From Agaribacillus aureus (GTDB lineage Bacteria > Bacteroidota > Bacteroidia > Cytophagales > Cyclobacteriaceae): a DNA stretch of 64,000 bases. Of the stretch, positions 19,001-29,020 are shown one piece after another. A program made the position numbers and the translations under genes. The notes under the pieces are model-generated. The model saw only the letters and a program-made list of their open reading frames with translations, was not told where the DNA came from and made no database searches. The stretch lies in NCBI GenBank assembly GCA_030442055.1, contig JAUJEB010000006.1:310001-374000 (forward strand), in the 5' to 3' direction. Numbering within the stretch: the stretch's first letter is position 1; the number at the start of each line of letters is the position of its first letter.

Positions 19001-22000
19001 AGTTTTGGGTTTTATCTGTACCAAGCCTAAGAAATGCTGTTGCTTCTGCGTCCCGCACATTTTCGCCGTCGGCGTGAAGAAACATACGAATATTGCCGTA
19101 ATTGATGAGATCAAAATTCACATTCTTAAAAACCCCCCTGGCGTCTCTGTCTTCCAATTCTTTTACCGTTAGCTTTAGAGACTGCTCGTTTAGCTCTACC
19201 TGGTTAACGGTGGTATTATCTCTGTCCCGCCGTATTCCGGGAGGTAACGTGTAGGGGATTCTATCGGAGCCGCCTTCGCTATTCTCTTCTATGTTTACTA
19301 CCGTAATATTAAACTCTGTATTGGCAAACTCGTTAGGTGTTCCGAAACCTTCAGATTCCAGGTTGGCGGTCTCCTTGATCCATTGGCTGCCCACCATTTG
19401 AAAATTAGCCATTCTCAAGACTACCGGCTGTGAAAATCCGGTGAGATAGGTTCTTAAATACCGGATGGATTTAAAATCATTAATGCTGCCCACCACATTA
19501 TCGGGTTTGCGAATGGGTATACGGAATAAATACCAATTGACAACATCCCCATTAACATTCGCGGTGACCCTATCTACAATGTTTTCCTTACCAACCTCCA
19601 ACTCGCCTGGCCGCAGGTTAATGGTATATTCGTAATACTCCTCCAGGCTGGACAGGGTATTATCTTTATTGAGGTCCTCATTTTCAGGCAAATTTGATCC
19701 GGAAGGAGTGATACTGGCATTGCCTGAAATTACCGGTGTATTCCCTTCCATACCGTTAAAATTCTTATATCTCTCCAGAACTTTTGCATTGTCCAACTCC
19801 GGACTCAGGTAAAATTGAAAATTGTCGGCAGAAGGGTCGGCTTCCACAATCGCTCTGGCGGAAGGTGGGATATTGTTTAAAAAATCGGCGAAATTGGCCG
19901 CTTCATCTTCATTTCTTAAACCGTCCAAGCCAACATCCTGATTAGGCCTTGCCGAGGTGGAATTATCAAATTGTTCCGTCAGAAATTGCTGTGTAGTCAC
20001 TCTCCCCCAGGGAGTTAACTGTATATTCTCATCGCTGCCATCGGCCGGAAGCCCATTTTCAAAGCCATGTTTATTGTCTTTAATCATGTCCTCTGAGATA
20101 CTTCCCAGGTTTAGGACTAGCCTTCCTCCGGTAGTGTTGTTGCGATTTTCGATACCATCTATTACCCGGCCATTTTCTCCCGGCAGAAAGGGATCCAACA
20201 TCCAAAATTCTATAAACTCAATATTGGCCTTATCAAAGTCCACTTCAGAAGTAATGGCCCGTGTGATTCCACCCCAATTTCCGGTCGGGTCAGGTAGGCT
20301 ACCATCCGGGTTCAGTTGAGGATTATAATTGTATTGTCCTCTTTCTGAGGGGAAATAGGCAATATTAAATAGTGGTAGCGGAGGGTTGATCACCTGTTGA
20401 CTACGCCGCGGAAATATCTCCTGGGGGATTACTTCTCTTACGTAATGGTTCTCTAGGTCCTCCTCAGTAAGGTTAGAAGGGACATTGGGACCGCCATTGC
20501 GATAAAATATATTATCAATAATGTACCATGCTATTTTTGCTCTCCTGTAGCCAAATGACAGGTCTCCGGACGGTGCATCTGCGCCAAAGATATTGTCATC
20601 GGTCACCGGTGTACTACCTAATTTCCAGGTTAAAATATTACTACCGAGGCTAAAAGGCGTTACGGCGGCTTCAAAATCATCCAGGTAAGAGGTACCGTCT
20701 CCATCCACTATGTTAGAGGTGCCCGGCAGCAATTGGGCAAACTCTCCGTTGAAGGTGATGGTGGACTTTTCTTTGGTTTGAATAAACGGCAAGGCATCTG
20801 TCAGTTTAGTCAAAAACCTGGAGTCTTTTCTATAATTGATATCAAAGCCGTACTTTGTGTTTTGCAGCGGTTCATCGCCCACACTTATCCTGGATACAAG
20901 AGGCCTTTCATTGAGATGCAATACCGTGGCGCCAAGGTTGAAGTCCTCGCTGAAACGGTAATCAAACCGTGCACCGAATAAACTTCGCGCCTGGAAATTA
21001 AACAGATCTGATTTTTCGTAAGTTATTTTTATAGGTCTGCCCGAGTTTAAGATGCCTTCGTTGATAATCGTAACTTTTCCAAAGGTATAATCCACCTGGT
21101 AGTCGACACCCTCCGTCAATGGCGTATTTCCGGCGATGACCTTGACTGAGCCTTCGGCAATATTGATCCCTGGCAGAGGAATTTCACTGGAAGATCCCGC
21201 CTGCAGCGATCCTTTGATAAAAAATTTATCCAGGAGCGTATTACGCTGAGCGTCAAATTTTGTGCTGGCATACAAGGTGTCAAACACGAATTTGTTGATG
21301 AGGTTTTGTTGATTGGGGTCGCCAATAAAGAAGCTTCTAAGGTGTTCACCAAAAGGTTCTAACACGGGAAAAATTACATTTCCCTTTTCGGTGTCAATAG
21401 TAATACCATCGACAAAGTCAAAATTCCCATCCGGTTGCTCGTCTCCCTGTTGATTTAACCGGTCTAAGTCCAGCAACTCTACCAGCGGTACGTTTTGGGT
21501 ATTAATTCCCTCGTGCAAGCTTGGGTTGTCGATGCCTGTCCGGTCGTCCCGATAGATAACCCTTAGCTGGAAATTATCACGGGTAACCTGGCTAGCGTTG
21601 AGGTTATAGATGTTTTTCATCATCAGATCCCAGGTGGGAATTGCCCTGTTCCGGGGATCCCGGATGTTGATTTTACTGGGCCTGAGCATTTTTAAAATAA
21701 TGATTTCATCGTCCCGCCGGCTTTGATAATCATCTTGTAATTCACCGACCTGATACCGTTGGCCATTGAAGGTGTATTCATAGGAAACGGCCAGCACCTC
21801 ATCATTTTGCAGCTGCCTGAACAGTGAAACGTATCCAAGTTGAGGATGAAAGGAAAATTCGCGCTGATCCAGTTTCCTGGCACTGGTGACAACGTTAAAT
21901 TCCGTGGCATTCACCAGGTTAAGCTGATTCTCCAATACGTCAATGACCCTGTCGGGATTTCTGATTTCATTGTTGGCTCTTAAGGTGCTGAACAGGCTGT

Positions 22001-23303
22001 TGGCGCTATTGCTATTTGGTGCATTGGGGTTATTAGCGGTGATAAGCCCGGTATTGTTATAGATTCTTGATGCCTCGCCAAGGTCCATAAAGGCCGCAAA
22101 ATTCCGAAGCGTTTCGGTGGTATTATTTCTATTGATAACATAGACCTCTATCCGGGTAATGTTTACCCCGGAGGTGATCTGTGGGATGCCCTGCAACCAG
22201 TTCTGATAGTTGTCGCGGAAAAAATGTCCGAGGAAGAAGTGCCGGTTTTCATCGTAGTTGGATCCACGGATTTCAAATTCCCTGGCCTGGCCACCCCCAC
22301 TTCCTCCGTTTATTTCCACTACATCGGTTTTCCCTCTTTGCGTGGAGGCCAGGGCGGTAACAAACAGTTTACCAAATTGTAATTGGGTTTTAAAACCAAA
22401 TAAGTTTTGTGAACCGGTAATAAGACTATTGTTGAGGGGCAGGCTTACATTTCCAATTTCTATTTTCTTGATAATATCTTCTTCAAACCCGGTATACTCT
22501 ACTTTAAAATTATTTTCAAAGTCAAAAGAGTTATTGTTATCAAAATTGGTAGTCACCTTTAATTTCTCTCCGATCGACCCCACTACGTTCATGGTTATTT
22601 GCTGATCAAACTCCAGGGGTGTGGTGTTTCTTTGTTGCCTGATCGGGATTGACGGGTTGAATATCCTTTGAAATCTGGAGCCAAAATCCAGCGTTACAAA
22701 TCCACTCGGTACAATGTCAACCCGGCTTCCACCAAAAATCCTGTCAAATATTGGGCTGACGTACAACGGTGGTATAAGGCTTCTGGAGCTGACAGGACTT
22801 TCACCATCCAGCCCTCTTGAGCGGGACTTCCAGTAGTCTTTCAATATTTTTCTTTCCTGGTAGGCTGAGAATTCGTCAAATGACATGGAGCTGGTGGGAC
22901 GAAAATTTACGTCTCCCATTTTTTCATAAATGGTGTAATTAAGACCTGTATCGATCTCCACATCCAGCAACAGCCCGGAAGGATCTTTTAATAACAGGGG
23001 AGATGGGCTTAAATCAAAGGAAAACGGATCACCGTAACGATCCTTTGGTTTGAAAGTAGGTTGTCTGGTGGGTTGATAAGGTTGTGCCGGGGCGGAGTCT
23101 GTTTTAATGGTGTCCTGTCCCTGAATGTTTTGTGTGGAGTCACTGCCCGTAGTATCAATAAGGTAATATTGAAATTGCGGCTCCTGTTCCGAGACTATCG
23201 GATGGCTATTATTAGAATCACCATTTGGCCAAAACCAATTCGCCATTGCGAAGGAACCGGCCAAGACAAATAACAAGTATCCGTTTAATCTAGATAAAAT
23301 CAA
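16095..23303 (-). CDS. sprA: T9SS outer-membrane translocon protein SprA (Sov)
   Basis: At 2402 aa this is a typical SprA, the very large 36-stranded beta-barrel that forms the exit channel of the type IX secretion system and is needed for gliding in species that glide. After a hydrophobic signal peptide (about 1-22) the sequence shows family blocks such as IVPSGFVTLDFG, NYQNWLQGIP, FISGVNITRIEVYVINR-type strands, LPGINIAEGSVKVIAGNTPL, DFEAAVTPFSLG and the late PFRSQGKTITLENDLSFKM. It starts 15 bp after ruvA and is followed by gcvH, the arrangement seen across Bacteroidota. A probable cargo protein with a type A sorting tail is encoded at 53.2-57.3 kb. Other T9SS genes (gldKLMN, porV) are outside the window. 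Confidence 0.96.
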   Translation of the reverse strand: MILSRLNGYLLFVLAGSFAMANWFWPNGDSNNSHPIVSEQEPQFQYYLIDTTGSDSTQNIQGQDTIKTDSAPAQPYQPTRQPTFKPKDRYGDPFSFDLSPSPLLLKDPSGLLLDVEIDTGLNYTIYEKMGDVNFRPTSSMSFDEFSAYQERKILKDYWKSRSRGLDGESPVSSRSLIPPLYVSPIFDRIFGGSRVDIVPSGFVTLDFGSRFQRIFNPSIPIRQQRNTTPLEFDQQITMNVVGSIGEKLKVTTNFDNNNSFDFENNFKVEYTGFEEDIIKKIEIGNVSLPLNNSLITGSQNLFGFKTQLQFGKLFVTALASTQRGKTDVVEINGGSGGGQAREFEIRGSNYDENRHFFLGHFFRDNYQNWLQGIPQITSGVNITRIEVYVINRNNTTETLRNFAAFMDLGEASRIYNNTGLITANNPNAPNSNSANSLFSTLRANNEIRNPDRVIDVLENQLNLVNATEFNVVTSARKLDQREFSFHPQLGYVSLFRQLQNDEVLAVSYEYTFNGQRYQVGELQDDYQSRRDDEIIILKMLRPSKINIRDPRNRAIPTWDLMMKNIYNLNASQVTRDNFQLRVIYRDDRTGIDNPSLHEGINTQNVPLVELLDLDRLNQQGDEQPDGNFDFVDGITIDTEKGNVIFPVLEPFGEHLRSFFIGDPNQQNLINKFVFDTLYASTKFDAQRNTLLDKFFIKGSLQAGSSSEIPLPGINIAEGSVKVIAGNTPLTEGVDYQVDYTFGKVTIINEGILNSGRPIKITYEKSDLFNFQARSLFGARFDYRFSEDFNLGATVLHLNERPLVSRISVGDEPLQNTKYGFDINYRKDSRFLTKLTDALPFIQTKEKSTITFNGEFAQLLPGTSNIVDGDGTSYLDDFEAAVTPFSLGSNILTWKLGSTPVTDDNIFGADAPSGDLSFGYRRAKIAWYIIDNIFYRNGGPNVPSNLTEEDLENHYVREVIPQEIFPRRSQQVINPPLPLFNIAYFPSERGQYNYNPQLNPDGSLPDPTGNWGGITRAITSEVDFDKANIEFIEFWMLDPFLPGENGRVIDGIENRNNTTGGRLVLNLGSISEDMIKDNKHGFENGLPADGSDENIQLTPWGRVTTQQFLTEQFDNSTSARPNQDVGLDGLRNEDEAANFADFLNNIPPSARAIVEADPSADNFQFYLSPELDNAKVLERYKNFNGMEGNTPVISGNASITPSGSNLPENEDLNKDNTLSSLEEYYEYTINLRPGELEVGKENIVDRVTANVNGDVVNWYLFRIPIRKPDNVVGSINDFKSIRYLRTYLTGFSQPVVLRMANFQMVGSQWIKETANLESEGFGTPNEFANTEFNITVVNIEENSEGGSDRIPYTLPPGIRRDRDNTTVNQVELNEQSLKLTVKELEDRDARGVFKNVNFDLINYGNIRMFLHADGENVRDAEATAFLRLGTDKTQNYYEIEVPLVITQIGDTDPELIWPEQNEINVSLDELFQLKSLRNRTNEDRNFRFSNIQGLLEVGQTRLTIKGNPDLSSVQVMMLGIRNPESPDKAPKSLCIWANELRVGDFDTRAGWAANARLNAQLADFANVTASTRYTSVGFGSIQEKIAQREREETTQFDVAANVNLDKFFPEKLGLSIPMYVGYEKVKVKPFFDPKDPDVPLKSTLNSMQGEERDNYEDIVTDNTERKSINFTNVRVNKTNPEAKNRIYDLSNFSFTYAFSEETRSNFNMESYLFRTYKGAVGYNFAPQELSVEPFQKAKFLNSPYLKLLKDFNFSPIPNNVSVRFDLDRRFIKTQFRNENLTTEGIAPNFEKYFTFNRIYNVRWNLTKGLSLDYAARANAVIDEPDGEIDTSEERQEVWENLKNLGRMKNFNQDISFNYRVPLDKIPFTDWVRADARYSVGYTWTAGALNQIEEFGNVIQNNRQRSVTGKFDLVGLYNKIKFFKEINSPTPARRGRPQTKQNEEKEEEDALKRDNKGVKGFLRLLMSVRSIDFTYNVGEGTYLPGFNKTAFLFGMDSAFSAPGIPFLLGSQDVSIRERAFRKGWLVNSEDLTTPFSQSNNIDLNVNAIVEPFKDFRITLKARKQKTNAYQEIYRNGESLNPSRTGSYSISFFTLKTAFKRDDSNDVSPVFQDFENNRQEILNRLARANEDLANLALNSQDVLIPAFIAAYTGQDVNKVNLTPFPKMPVPNWTLSYAGLSKLNGLKDIFRSITLNHSYNSSYDVRNFTSSLFYEEGITLDKRVEDYRPPSLTNDNGDFVPELVLNQVSITESFAPLIGVNLSTKKRMNINVEYKTERSLALTLSNAQITELTRNDFSLTFGYTKAKFKLPFRSQGKTITLENDLSFKMQMSLGDNKTVQRKIEDSNTVTNGTKSFQLRPTIDYVVNEKLSVQIYFERNVNEPKVSASFKRATTAFGTRIRFSLSQ

Positions 23304-23318
23304 CGTTTTATAATTTGA

Positions 23319-23912
23319 TTAGGCAGTTTTAAGCGCGAGTCTGATTAATTCTTCCAAACTAATGTCATCTCCGGAATTTTTTAAAATTCGATCAACGGTT
23401 TTTTCTGCCATTCCTTTGTTGTACCCCAAAGTTATTAGTGCAGATAACGCTTCACGCTTTACCGTATTGTGCGATTTTGGTTGAATTATCACATTATTAT
23501 CACCTAGGTTTTCCTTGGCCATTTTATCTTTTAATTCGAGCACGATTCTTTGTGCGGTTTTAGCGCCAATGCCTTTAACAGACTGAATAGTTGACACATC
23601 TCCATTGATAATAGCTTGCTGTAATTCTGCGGCGGAAAGCGATGAGAGCACCATTAAACCGGTACTGGGGCCAACGCCGGAAATAGATATGAGTGACAAG
23701 AACAATTTTTTTTCGATCAGTTCAAAAAAACCAAACAGGGTATGACTATCTTCTTTTACATTTAAATGGGTATGCAACTTACACCTTTCCAGGTGTTTTA
23801 TGGCGCCAAAAGTACTTAAGGAGATCTTAATTTCATAGCCCAGACCGCCAATATCAATAATTACAAAGGTGGGATCTTTATGAGTAAGCTTCCCTTCAAT
23901 ATATGCGATCAT
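23319..23912 (-). CDS. ruvA: Holliday junction branch migration protein RuvA
   Basis: RuvA binds four-way junctions and loads the RuvB motor. The start chosen is the ATG at 23912 (197 aa, MIAYIEGKL), matching the universal N-terminus; the upstream in-frame ATG adds 13 residues that overlap maeB. The helix-hairpin-helix pair is visible as ISGVGPSTGLMVLSSL and VKGIGAKTAQRIVLELKDK, and the C-terminal RuvB-binding domain as ALSALITLGYNKGMAEKTVDRIL-like sequence. Its ATG overlaps the maeB stop in the form ATGA, so it is translationally coupled to maeB. sprA follows after 15 bp. Confidence 0.96.
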   Translation of the reverse strand: MIAYIEGKLTHKDPTFVIIDIGGLGYEIKISLSTFGAIKHLERCKLHTHLNVKEDSHTLFGFFELIEKKLFLSLISISGVGPSTGLMVLSSLSAAELQQAIINGDVSTIQSVKGIGAKTAQRIVLELKDKMAKENLGDNNVIIQPKSHNTVKREALSALITLGYNKGMAEKTVDRILKNSGDDISLEELIRLALKTA

Positions 23913-26203
23913 TTTTTCGGAGATTTCCTGGCTTCCTTTTTTTCTGTCCACTGGGCATCAACAACCGCTATGGCAACCATGTTGACGATTTCTCTGACAG
24001 AACTACCTAATTGCAAAATATGGACGGGTTTGTTCATGCCCATCAAAACCGGTCCAATCCCCTCGGCGCCTCCCAATTCCATTACCAGCTTATAGGCAAT
24101 GTTCCCTGAAGCTAAATCGGGAAACACGAAAGTATTGGCACCGTCTTTGGCCAGTTCACTGAAGGGATAATTGGACTGTTGTATATCCGTATTGATTGCC
24201 ACATTAGCCTGGATATCTCCGTCAATGATCAGGCCTGGATATTTTTGTTTTGCCAATGCCGTGGCATTTCTGGTTTTTTCGGGAATATGCCCTTTGCTGG
24301 ACCCAAAATTGGAATAAGAAAGTACGCCAATTCGTGGCTCATAATCAAAAAACCGCACGCCTCTGGCTGTCAGACCAATTATTTCCACCAACTCCTGGGC
24401 TGAAGGATTGACATTGACCGTTGTGTCGGCAAAGAAAAAGGTGCCTTTTTTTGAAGAAATTATATACATGCCGGCCACCCTGTCAATGCCTTCCTCGGTA
24501 CCGATAATTCTTAGCGCCGGCAGGATTGTCTTGGGATAATCTTTGGTTAAACCGGATATTAAAGCGTCTGCCTCGCCGCATTGCACCATCATGGCACCAA
24601 AATAATTCCTGTCGCGCATCAGCTTTTTCCCCTCGTAATAGGTGAGCCCCTTGCGTTTTCTTTTCTCGTATAGCTTCCTTCCGAATTCTTCGGTTTTTTC
24701 CTCTTCCTTGAAGGTATCTATGATTTGAGAATCCTGCAGATCAAGATTGTATTGTTCGCACAGCTTGTCGATATGTTTTTTGTTACCCAATAAAATCGGT
24801 ATGCCTATGCCTTCTTCGGCGACTATCTGTGCTGCCTTTAAGATCTTATAATTGTCGGCTTCCGCAAATACCACACGTTTGGGATCATTTTTGGCGCGAC
24901 TGATGATCCTTGAAATTAATTTCTGATCGATGCCGATTCTTTTTTCTAAATCGATATGATACTGTTTCCAATCTTTGATATGATATTTAGCAACGCCGCT
25001 TGTCATTGCTGCTTTTGCTACCGCCGGTGAAATGGTGGTAATCAGCCGTGGGTCCAGAGGTTTTGGAATCAGGTAATCTTTGCCAAATACGATTTTATCC
25101 ACGCTGTAAGCCTTGCTGACCATGTCCGGAACGGGTTCCCTTGCCAGCTCTGCCAGCGCTGTTACGGCCGCCAGCTTCATTTCTTCGTTGATCGTGGTAG
25201 CTCTGACATCCAGGGCTCCTCTGAAAATATAGGGAAATCCAAGAACATTGTTTACCTGGTTAGGATGGTCAGACCTTCCGGTAGCCATAATGATGTCCTG
25301 GCGGGCACTGGTAGCCAACTGGTAAGATATCTCGGGGTCGGGGTTTGCCAGTGCAAAAACAATAGGGTCTTTTGTCATGGATCGTACATGGTCCTGGGTG
25401 AGTACATCTCCTTTTGATAACCCAAGAAACATGTCGGCACCCTTTATGGCTTCCTCCAGCGTATTTATATCTCTGTCGGTGGCAAATGGCGCTTTCAGAG
25501 GATCCAGGTTTTCGCGGTCCTTTCTTATCACTCCGGCACTATCCAACATTACTATGTTTTCTTTTTTGGCGCCCAATGACACATACAACTTGGTACAGGC
25601 TGTAGCGGAAGCACCGGCTCCATTGACGACAATGTAAATGTCTTCTATCTTTTTTTCTACTAAAATCAGTGCGTTTAGCAAACCAGCGCTGGAAATAATG
25701 GCGGTACCATGCTGATCGTCATGCATTAAAGGAATGTGCATTTGCTCCCGCAGGGTTTCTTCTATCTTAAAACTTTCCGGAGCCTTTATATCTTCCAGGT
25801 TGATCCCCCCGAATGTCGGTTCCAGGGATTTGACAATTTTGATAAATTCATCCGGATCTTCCTCGTTAATTTCAATATCGAAGACATCAATGCCGGCGAA
25901 TTTCTTGAATAGCACGCCCTTTCCCTCCATGACAGGCTTTGAAGCCTCAGGGCCAATGTTTCCCAGCCCGAGTACAGCGGTGCCATTGGAGATAACCCCT
26001 ACGAGGTTTCCTTTTGCAGTATACTTATAGGCGTTTTCCTGCTCCTCAGCTATTTCCAGACAAGGTTCCGCTACGCCGGGAGAGTAGGCCAATGCCAGGT
26101 CAAGCTGTGTACTTAACATTTTGGTGGGAATGACTTCTATCTTTCCCGGCTGATCCTGGGTATGATAATTTAAGGCATCCTCTTTCCTGATTTTTATAGA
26201 CAT
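23909..26203 (-). CDS. maeB: NADP-dependent malic enzyme, MaeB type with phosphotransacetylase-like domain
   Basis: The 764-aa protein has an N-terminal malic enzyme part (about 1-430; SPGVAEPC, GLGNIGPEASKPVMEGK, MHDDQHGTAI) that decarboxylates malate to pyruvate, making NADPH, and a C-terminal phosphate acetyl/butyryltransferase-like domain (about 440-755; VVFAEADNYKILKAAQ, FPDLASGNIAYKLV). In enzymes of this type the C-terminal domain is regulatory, sensing acetyl-CoA, and not catalytic. It is 46 bp downstream of the DUF4837 gene and overlaps ruvA by 4 bp. All expected motifs are intact. Confidence 0.95.
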   Translation of the reverse strand: MSIKIRKEDALNYHTQDQPGKIEVIPTKMLSTQLDLALAYSPGVAEPCLEIAEEQENAYKYTAKGNLVGVISNGTAVLGLGNIGPEASKPVMEGKGVLFKKFAGIDVFDIEINEEDPDEFIKIVKSLEPTFGGINLEDIKAPESFKIEETLREQMHIPLMHDDQHGTAIISSAGLLNALILVEKKIEDIYIVVNGAGASATACTKLYVSLGAKKENIVMLDSAGVIRKDRENLDPLKAPFATDRDINTLEEAIKGADMFLGLSKGDVLTQDHVRSMTKDPIVFALANPDPEISYQLATSARQDIIMATGRSDHPNQVNNVLGFPYIFRGALDVRATTINEEMKLAAVTALAELAREPVPDMVSKAYSVDKIVFGKDYLIPKPLDPRLITTISPAVAKAAMTSGVAKYHIKDWKQYHIDLEKRIGIDQKLISRIISRAKNDPKRVVFAEADNYKILKAAQIVAEEGIGIPILLGNKKHIDKLCEQYNLDLQDSQIIDTFKEEEKTEEFGRKLYEKRKRKGLTYYEGKKLMRDRNYFGAMMVQCGEADALISGLTKDYPKTILPALRIIGTEEGIDRVAGMYIISSKKGTFFFADTTVNVNPSAQELVEIIGLTARGVRFFDYEPRIGVLSYSNFGSSKGHIPEKTRNATALAKQKYPGLIIDGDIQANVAINTDIQQSNYPFSELAKDGANTFVFPDLASGNIAYKLVMELGGAEGIGPVLMGMNKPVHILQLGSSVREIVNMVAIAVVDAQWTEKKEARKSPKK

Positions 26204-26249
26204 AAGTTAAAAGATTGCGCTTATTTGCATATTTTGTTGAAACACAATA

Positions 26250-27371
26250 TTAAGAATTAATCTGATTAACTAGCTGGGACTGATTTTTAAATGTTGACAT
26301 AATTACTTCCAATTCCCGAAGCGCTTCGCGTTTATTCTTTCCAGGGGCAGAGACAAACCCTTCCACATAATATAACCGGTTTAATTCCTGATCGACGAAC
26401 GCAAGGCTTTTGTAGGATCCGCCTAATGAATTATCATTTACCCGCCACAATCCGTAGGCTTCCATAGCAAATTCATTGTGAAAAGTGGTGGCATTTGCCT
26501 TCATCGGTAGCATATCCTGATACGTTATATATAATTCCGGTTTTTCAACGTCTCTCAAATAGGTGGAAGTTATTTCCTCTCTCAGCGCCAGTAAGTTTTC
26601 TTCCTTAAATACTTCTTGCGAAGTATAGTCCTTGAAATAGACGATAATACTTTTATCTACTTCCTTATCAAGAAATCTTAGCCATAAAAAGTTCTCTTTT
26701 TCATCTGCAATATGGTAACCGTTAGGCACTCTGATTGAAAACTTATATTTATCAGCAATTTTCTTTGTAATATTTTTTTTCTCCCCTTTACTATATAATT
26801 CTGCCGAAGTGCGAGTGTTGGCGGTTTGCTGGAAATAATTCATCAGCCGGTCTTTGTTTTTATTTAAATTATTCAGCAAAGAAGCATCGTCGGTACCAAA
26901 CAGATGCGTAATTTCCTGACCTCTTGCATATTGGTCCTGCTTTGTATACATAAACAGATCAGGCTCATTTTTTATTCTTTCTATGGATTCGGGGGTTATA
27001 TTATTTCTCATGAAAACTCCTGCCCGGCTATTATCGTCCAAAATGGTAACATAAATAATATTTTTGGCGGCTTTTAAAATGCTATTCATCTTAAAAGGAT
27101 CAATTCTTCTCAGGGTAAAATAGGGTTCGTCCTGCGGTAAGCCGGGGATAGCAGCGCCAAGGCTTTCCCTGAAAAAGTCTCCTACCGGCCCGGCCCATTT
27201 GGTTGAATCTATCACCACCAGTACCTCAACTATTTCCCCGGCAGCTTCAGGAAGAAGATCCTTGTCCGGGTTATTATTATTATCGCCCTGTTGACTACAG
27301 CTAAACAGGAGACTGAGTAAAATAATTATATAATTTATGTGAGATCTTTTTTCTTTATTTGATCTTCTCAT
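26250..27371 (-). CDS. DUF4837 family lipoprotein
   Basis: This 373-aa protein has an N-terminal lipoprotein signal (hydrophobic about 13-25, lipobox LFSC) followed by the conserved start of the mature domain, EIVEVLVVIDSTKWAGPVG, typical of DUF4837 proteins found in Bacteroidota. No catalytic motif is apparent. It precedes maeB by 46 bp on the same strand. The family assignment comes from memory of its characteristic opening and overall length; function is unknown, with location probably at the outer or inner membrane facing the periplasm. Confidence 0.8.
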   Translation of the reverse strand: MRRSNKEKRSHINYIIILLSLLFSCSQQGDNNNNPDKDLLPEAAGEIVEVLVVIDSTKWAGPVGDFFRESLGAAIPGLPQDEPYFTLRRIDPFKMNSILKAAKNIIYVTILDDNSRAGVFMRNNITPESIERIKNEPDLFMYTKQDQYARGQEITHLFGTDDASLLNNLNKNKDRLMNYFQQTANTRTSAELYSKGEKKNITKKIADKYKFSIRVPNGYHIADEKENFLWLRFLDKEVDKSIIVYFKDYTSQEVFKEENLLALREEITSTYLRDVEKPELYITYQDMLPMKANATTFHNEFAMEAYGLWRVNDNSLGGSYKSLAFVDQELNRLYYVEGFVSAPGKNKREALRELEVIMSTFKNQSQLVNQINS

Positions 27372-27567
27372 TTAAAGGTTAATTTTCAATGGTGTCTTAA
27401 ATTAACTAAATCCACAAGGGTTTTAAAAATATCCTATTAATTATTACCAAAAGGGTAGCAATTAAATAATATCAAAGTAGCAATAAAGTCACAATAATTT
27501 TAATTCGGGACTTTGAAGAAAAGGCTATGACGGCATCCTTGCCGCATGCCGGTACACATATTGATTG

Positions 27568-29007
27568 TTACCCCAGGACCAGGGTTTGCCCGGGTTTGAT
27601 TTTATTTGTTTTCAGGTTGTTAAGTTTTTTTATTTTATCGATACTCAGGTTTTTATATTTTCTGGAAATATCCCATAAAGTGTCGCCAGGTTGTACTTTA
27701 TACAAAACTTTAGCATTTCTGAGATCTATTTGCTGCTTCGGCGTGGTATTTTTAGCCATTACCGGCCGGTTTACCTTATTAACCTGGCTGGGTTTCACCC
27801 AGACGGCCAGTCTCTGATCTATTCTGATCGTGTTGCCACGCAGATTGTTCCACGATCTGATATCTGAAACCCTTACTTTATACCTTTCCGCAATTTTTCC
27901 GATCACATCTCCTCTTCTAACCCTGTGCGTAACTTTTTTCCTGCCATAGGTGCTGCCGATGCTGTTCTTGGCAATGAATTCTAACTCCTTTTGTCCCTTT
28001 CTACTGGCAGAATCCAGGATATAAGCCCTTTTGTGATCAACAAAATCGTATTTATCAGCTGGGATTTTTAAAGGATAATTCTTGACATATTCAGGTACGG
28101 CGCTTCTTTTTAGTTCGGGGTTGAGCCTGGCGAGATCCTCCAGGCAGACGTTTATCAGGCTGGCAAATGTTTCAAGGTTCAGGTATTTTTGCACCGTGAT
28201 GGTATCTGTTTTCCAGGCATATTGCCTGCTGTCAGTACGAAAATTATGCTCGTCGGCATAATTGAGCGCATAGATAATGGCTACAAATTGCGGCACATAT
28301 GATCGTGTTTCACGTTTTAAATAACGGTAAATTTCCCAGAAGTTCTTCTTATAACCGGATCTGCGAATTGCCTTTCTGACATTGCCTGGCCCTGAATTGT
28401 AAGCCGCCAGTGCCAACTCCCAGTCTCCCAGATAGTTGTAGAGAAATTTCAGATATTTACACGCTGCTTCCGTAGATTTTTCAGGATCTCTTCTTTCATC
28501 AATGTACCAGTCCTGATGAAGTTTGTACATTCTTCCGGTAGCAGGCATAAATTGCCATAAACCCCCGGCGCCAACTCTTGACGTAGCACTGGGATTTAAC
28601 CCCGACTCGACAATGGATAAATATTTAAGCTCATCGGGTAATCCATATTTTTTTAAATATTTTTCAAACAGGGGAAAGTAAAGATTCTTCCTGTCGATCA
28701 TTTCTTGTGTATACTCGCGATTTCTTACGGTAAAATATTCGATAAAACCACGTACTTTACTGTTAAAATTCAAGGGGATTTCCGTTTCCAGGCACGACAG
28801 GCGATCGGCTACCAAATCATAGGGGACATCCGGAATATAGTCAGGAGATTCAAAAACTTCCATCACTTCCGCTTCGAGCATCAGGGAATCCGGTTGGGAT
28901 ATTTGAACAGTATCATAGCGGAGATTGACCTCTTGTGCCATGCTATGGTATATTCCCTTAAAACCTAGCAGAATTGCTAATACCAATTTAGTACTTACCT
29001 TGACCAT
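27568..29007 (-). CDS. mltD: Membrane-bound lytic murein transglycosylase D with two LysM domains
   Basis: This 479-aa periplasmic enzyme cleaves the glycan strands of peptidoglycan to 1,6-anhydromuropeptides. After a signal peptide (about 1-24) the SLT domain shows the catalytic glutamate in [13 protein letters not shown] and the following [14 protein letters not shown] and [13 protein letters not shown] motifs. Two LysM peptidoglycan-binding modules follow: [15 protein letters not shown] (about 363-405) and [15 protein letters not shown] (about 435-478). It starts 13 bp after gatA in a tatA-gatA-mltD run. Nothing suggests truncation. Confidence 0.95.
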   Translation of the reverse strand: MVKVSTKLVLAILLGFKGIYHSMAQEVNLRYDTVQISQPDSLMLEAEVMEVFESPDYIPDVPYDLVADRLSCLETEIPLNFNSKVRGFIEYFTVRNREYTQEMIDRKNLYFPLFEKYLKKYGLPDELKYLSIVESGLNPSATSRVGAGGLWQFMPATGRMYKLHQDWYIDERRDPEKSTEAACKYLKFLYNYLGDWELALAAYNSGPGNVRKAIRRSGYKKNFWEIYRYLKRETRSYVPQFVAIIYALNYADEHNFRTDSRQYAWKTDTITVQKYLNLETFASLINVCLEDLARLNPELKRSAVPEYVKNYPLKIPADKYDFVDHKRAYILDSASRKGQKELEFIAKNSIGSTYGRKKVTHRVRRGDVIGKIAERYKVRVSDIRSWNNLRGNTIRIDQRLAVWVKPSQVNKVNRPVMAKNTTPKQQIDLRNAKVLYKVQPGDTLWDISRKYKNLSIDKIKKLNNLKTNKIKPGQTLVLG

Positions 29008-29020
29008 ATTTTAACAAAAG

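Noticed and set aside
27531-27551. CGGCAT/ATGCCG hairpin downstream of mltD as a terminator
   Set aside because: On the minus strand only four T follow after an eight-base gap; it is too weak to list as a terminator.
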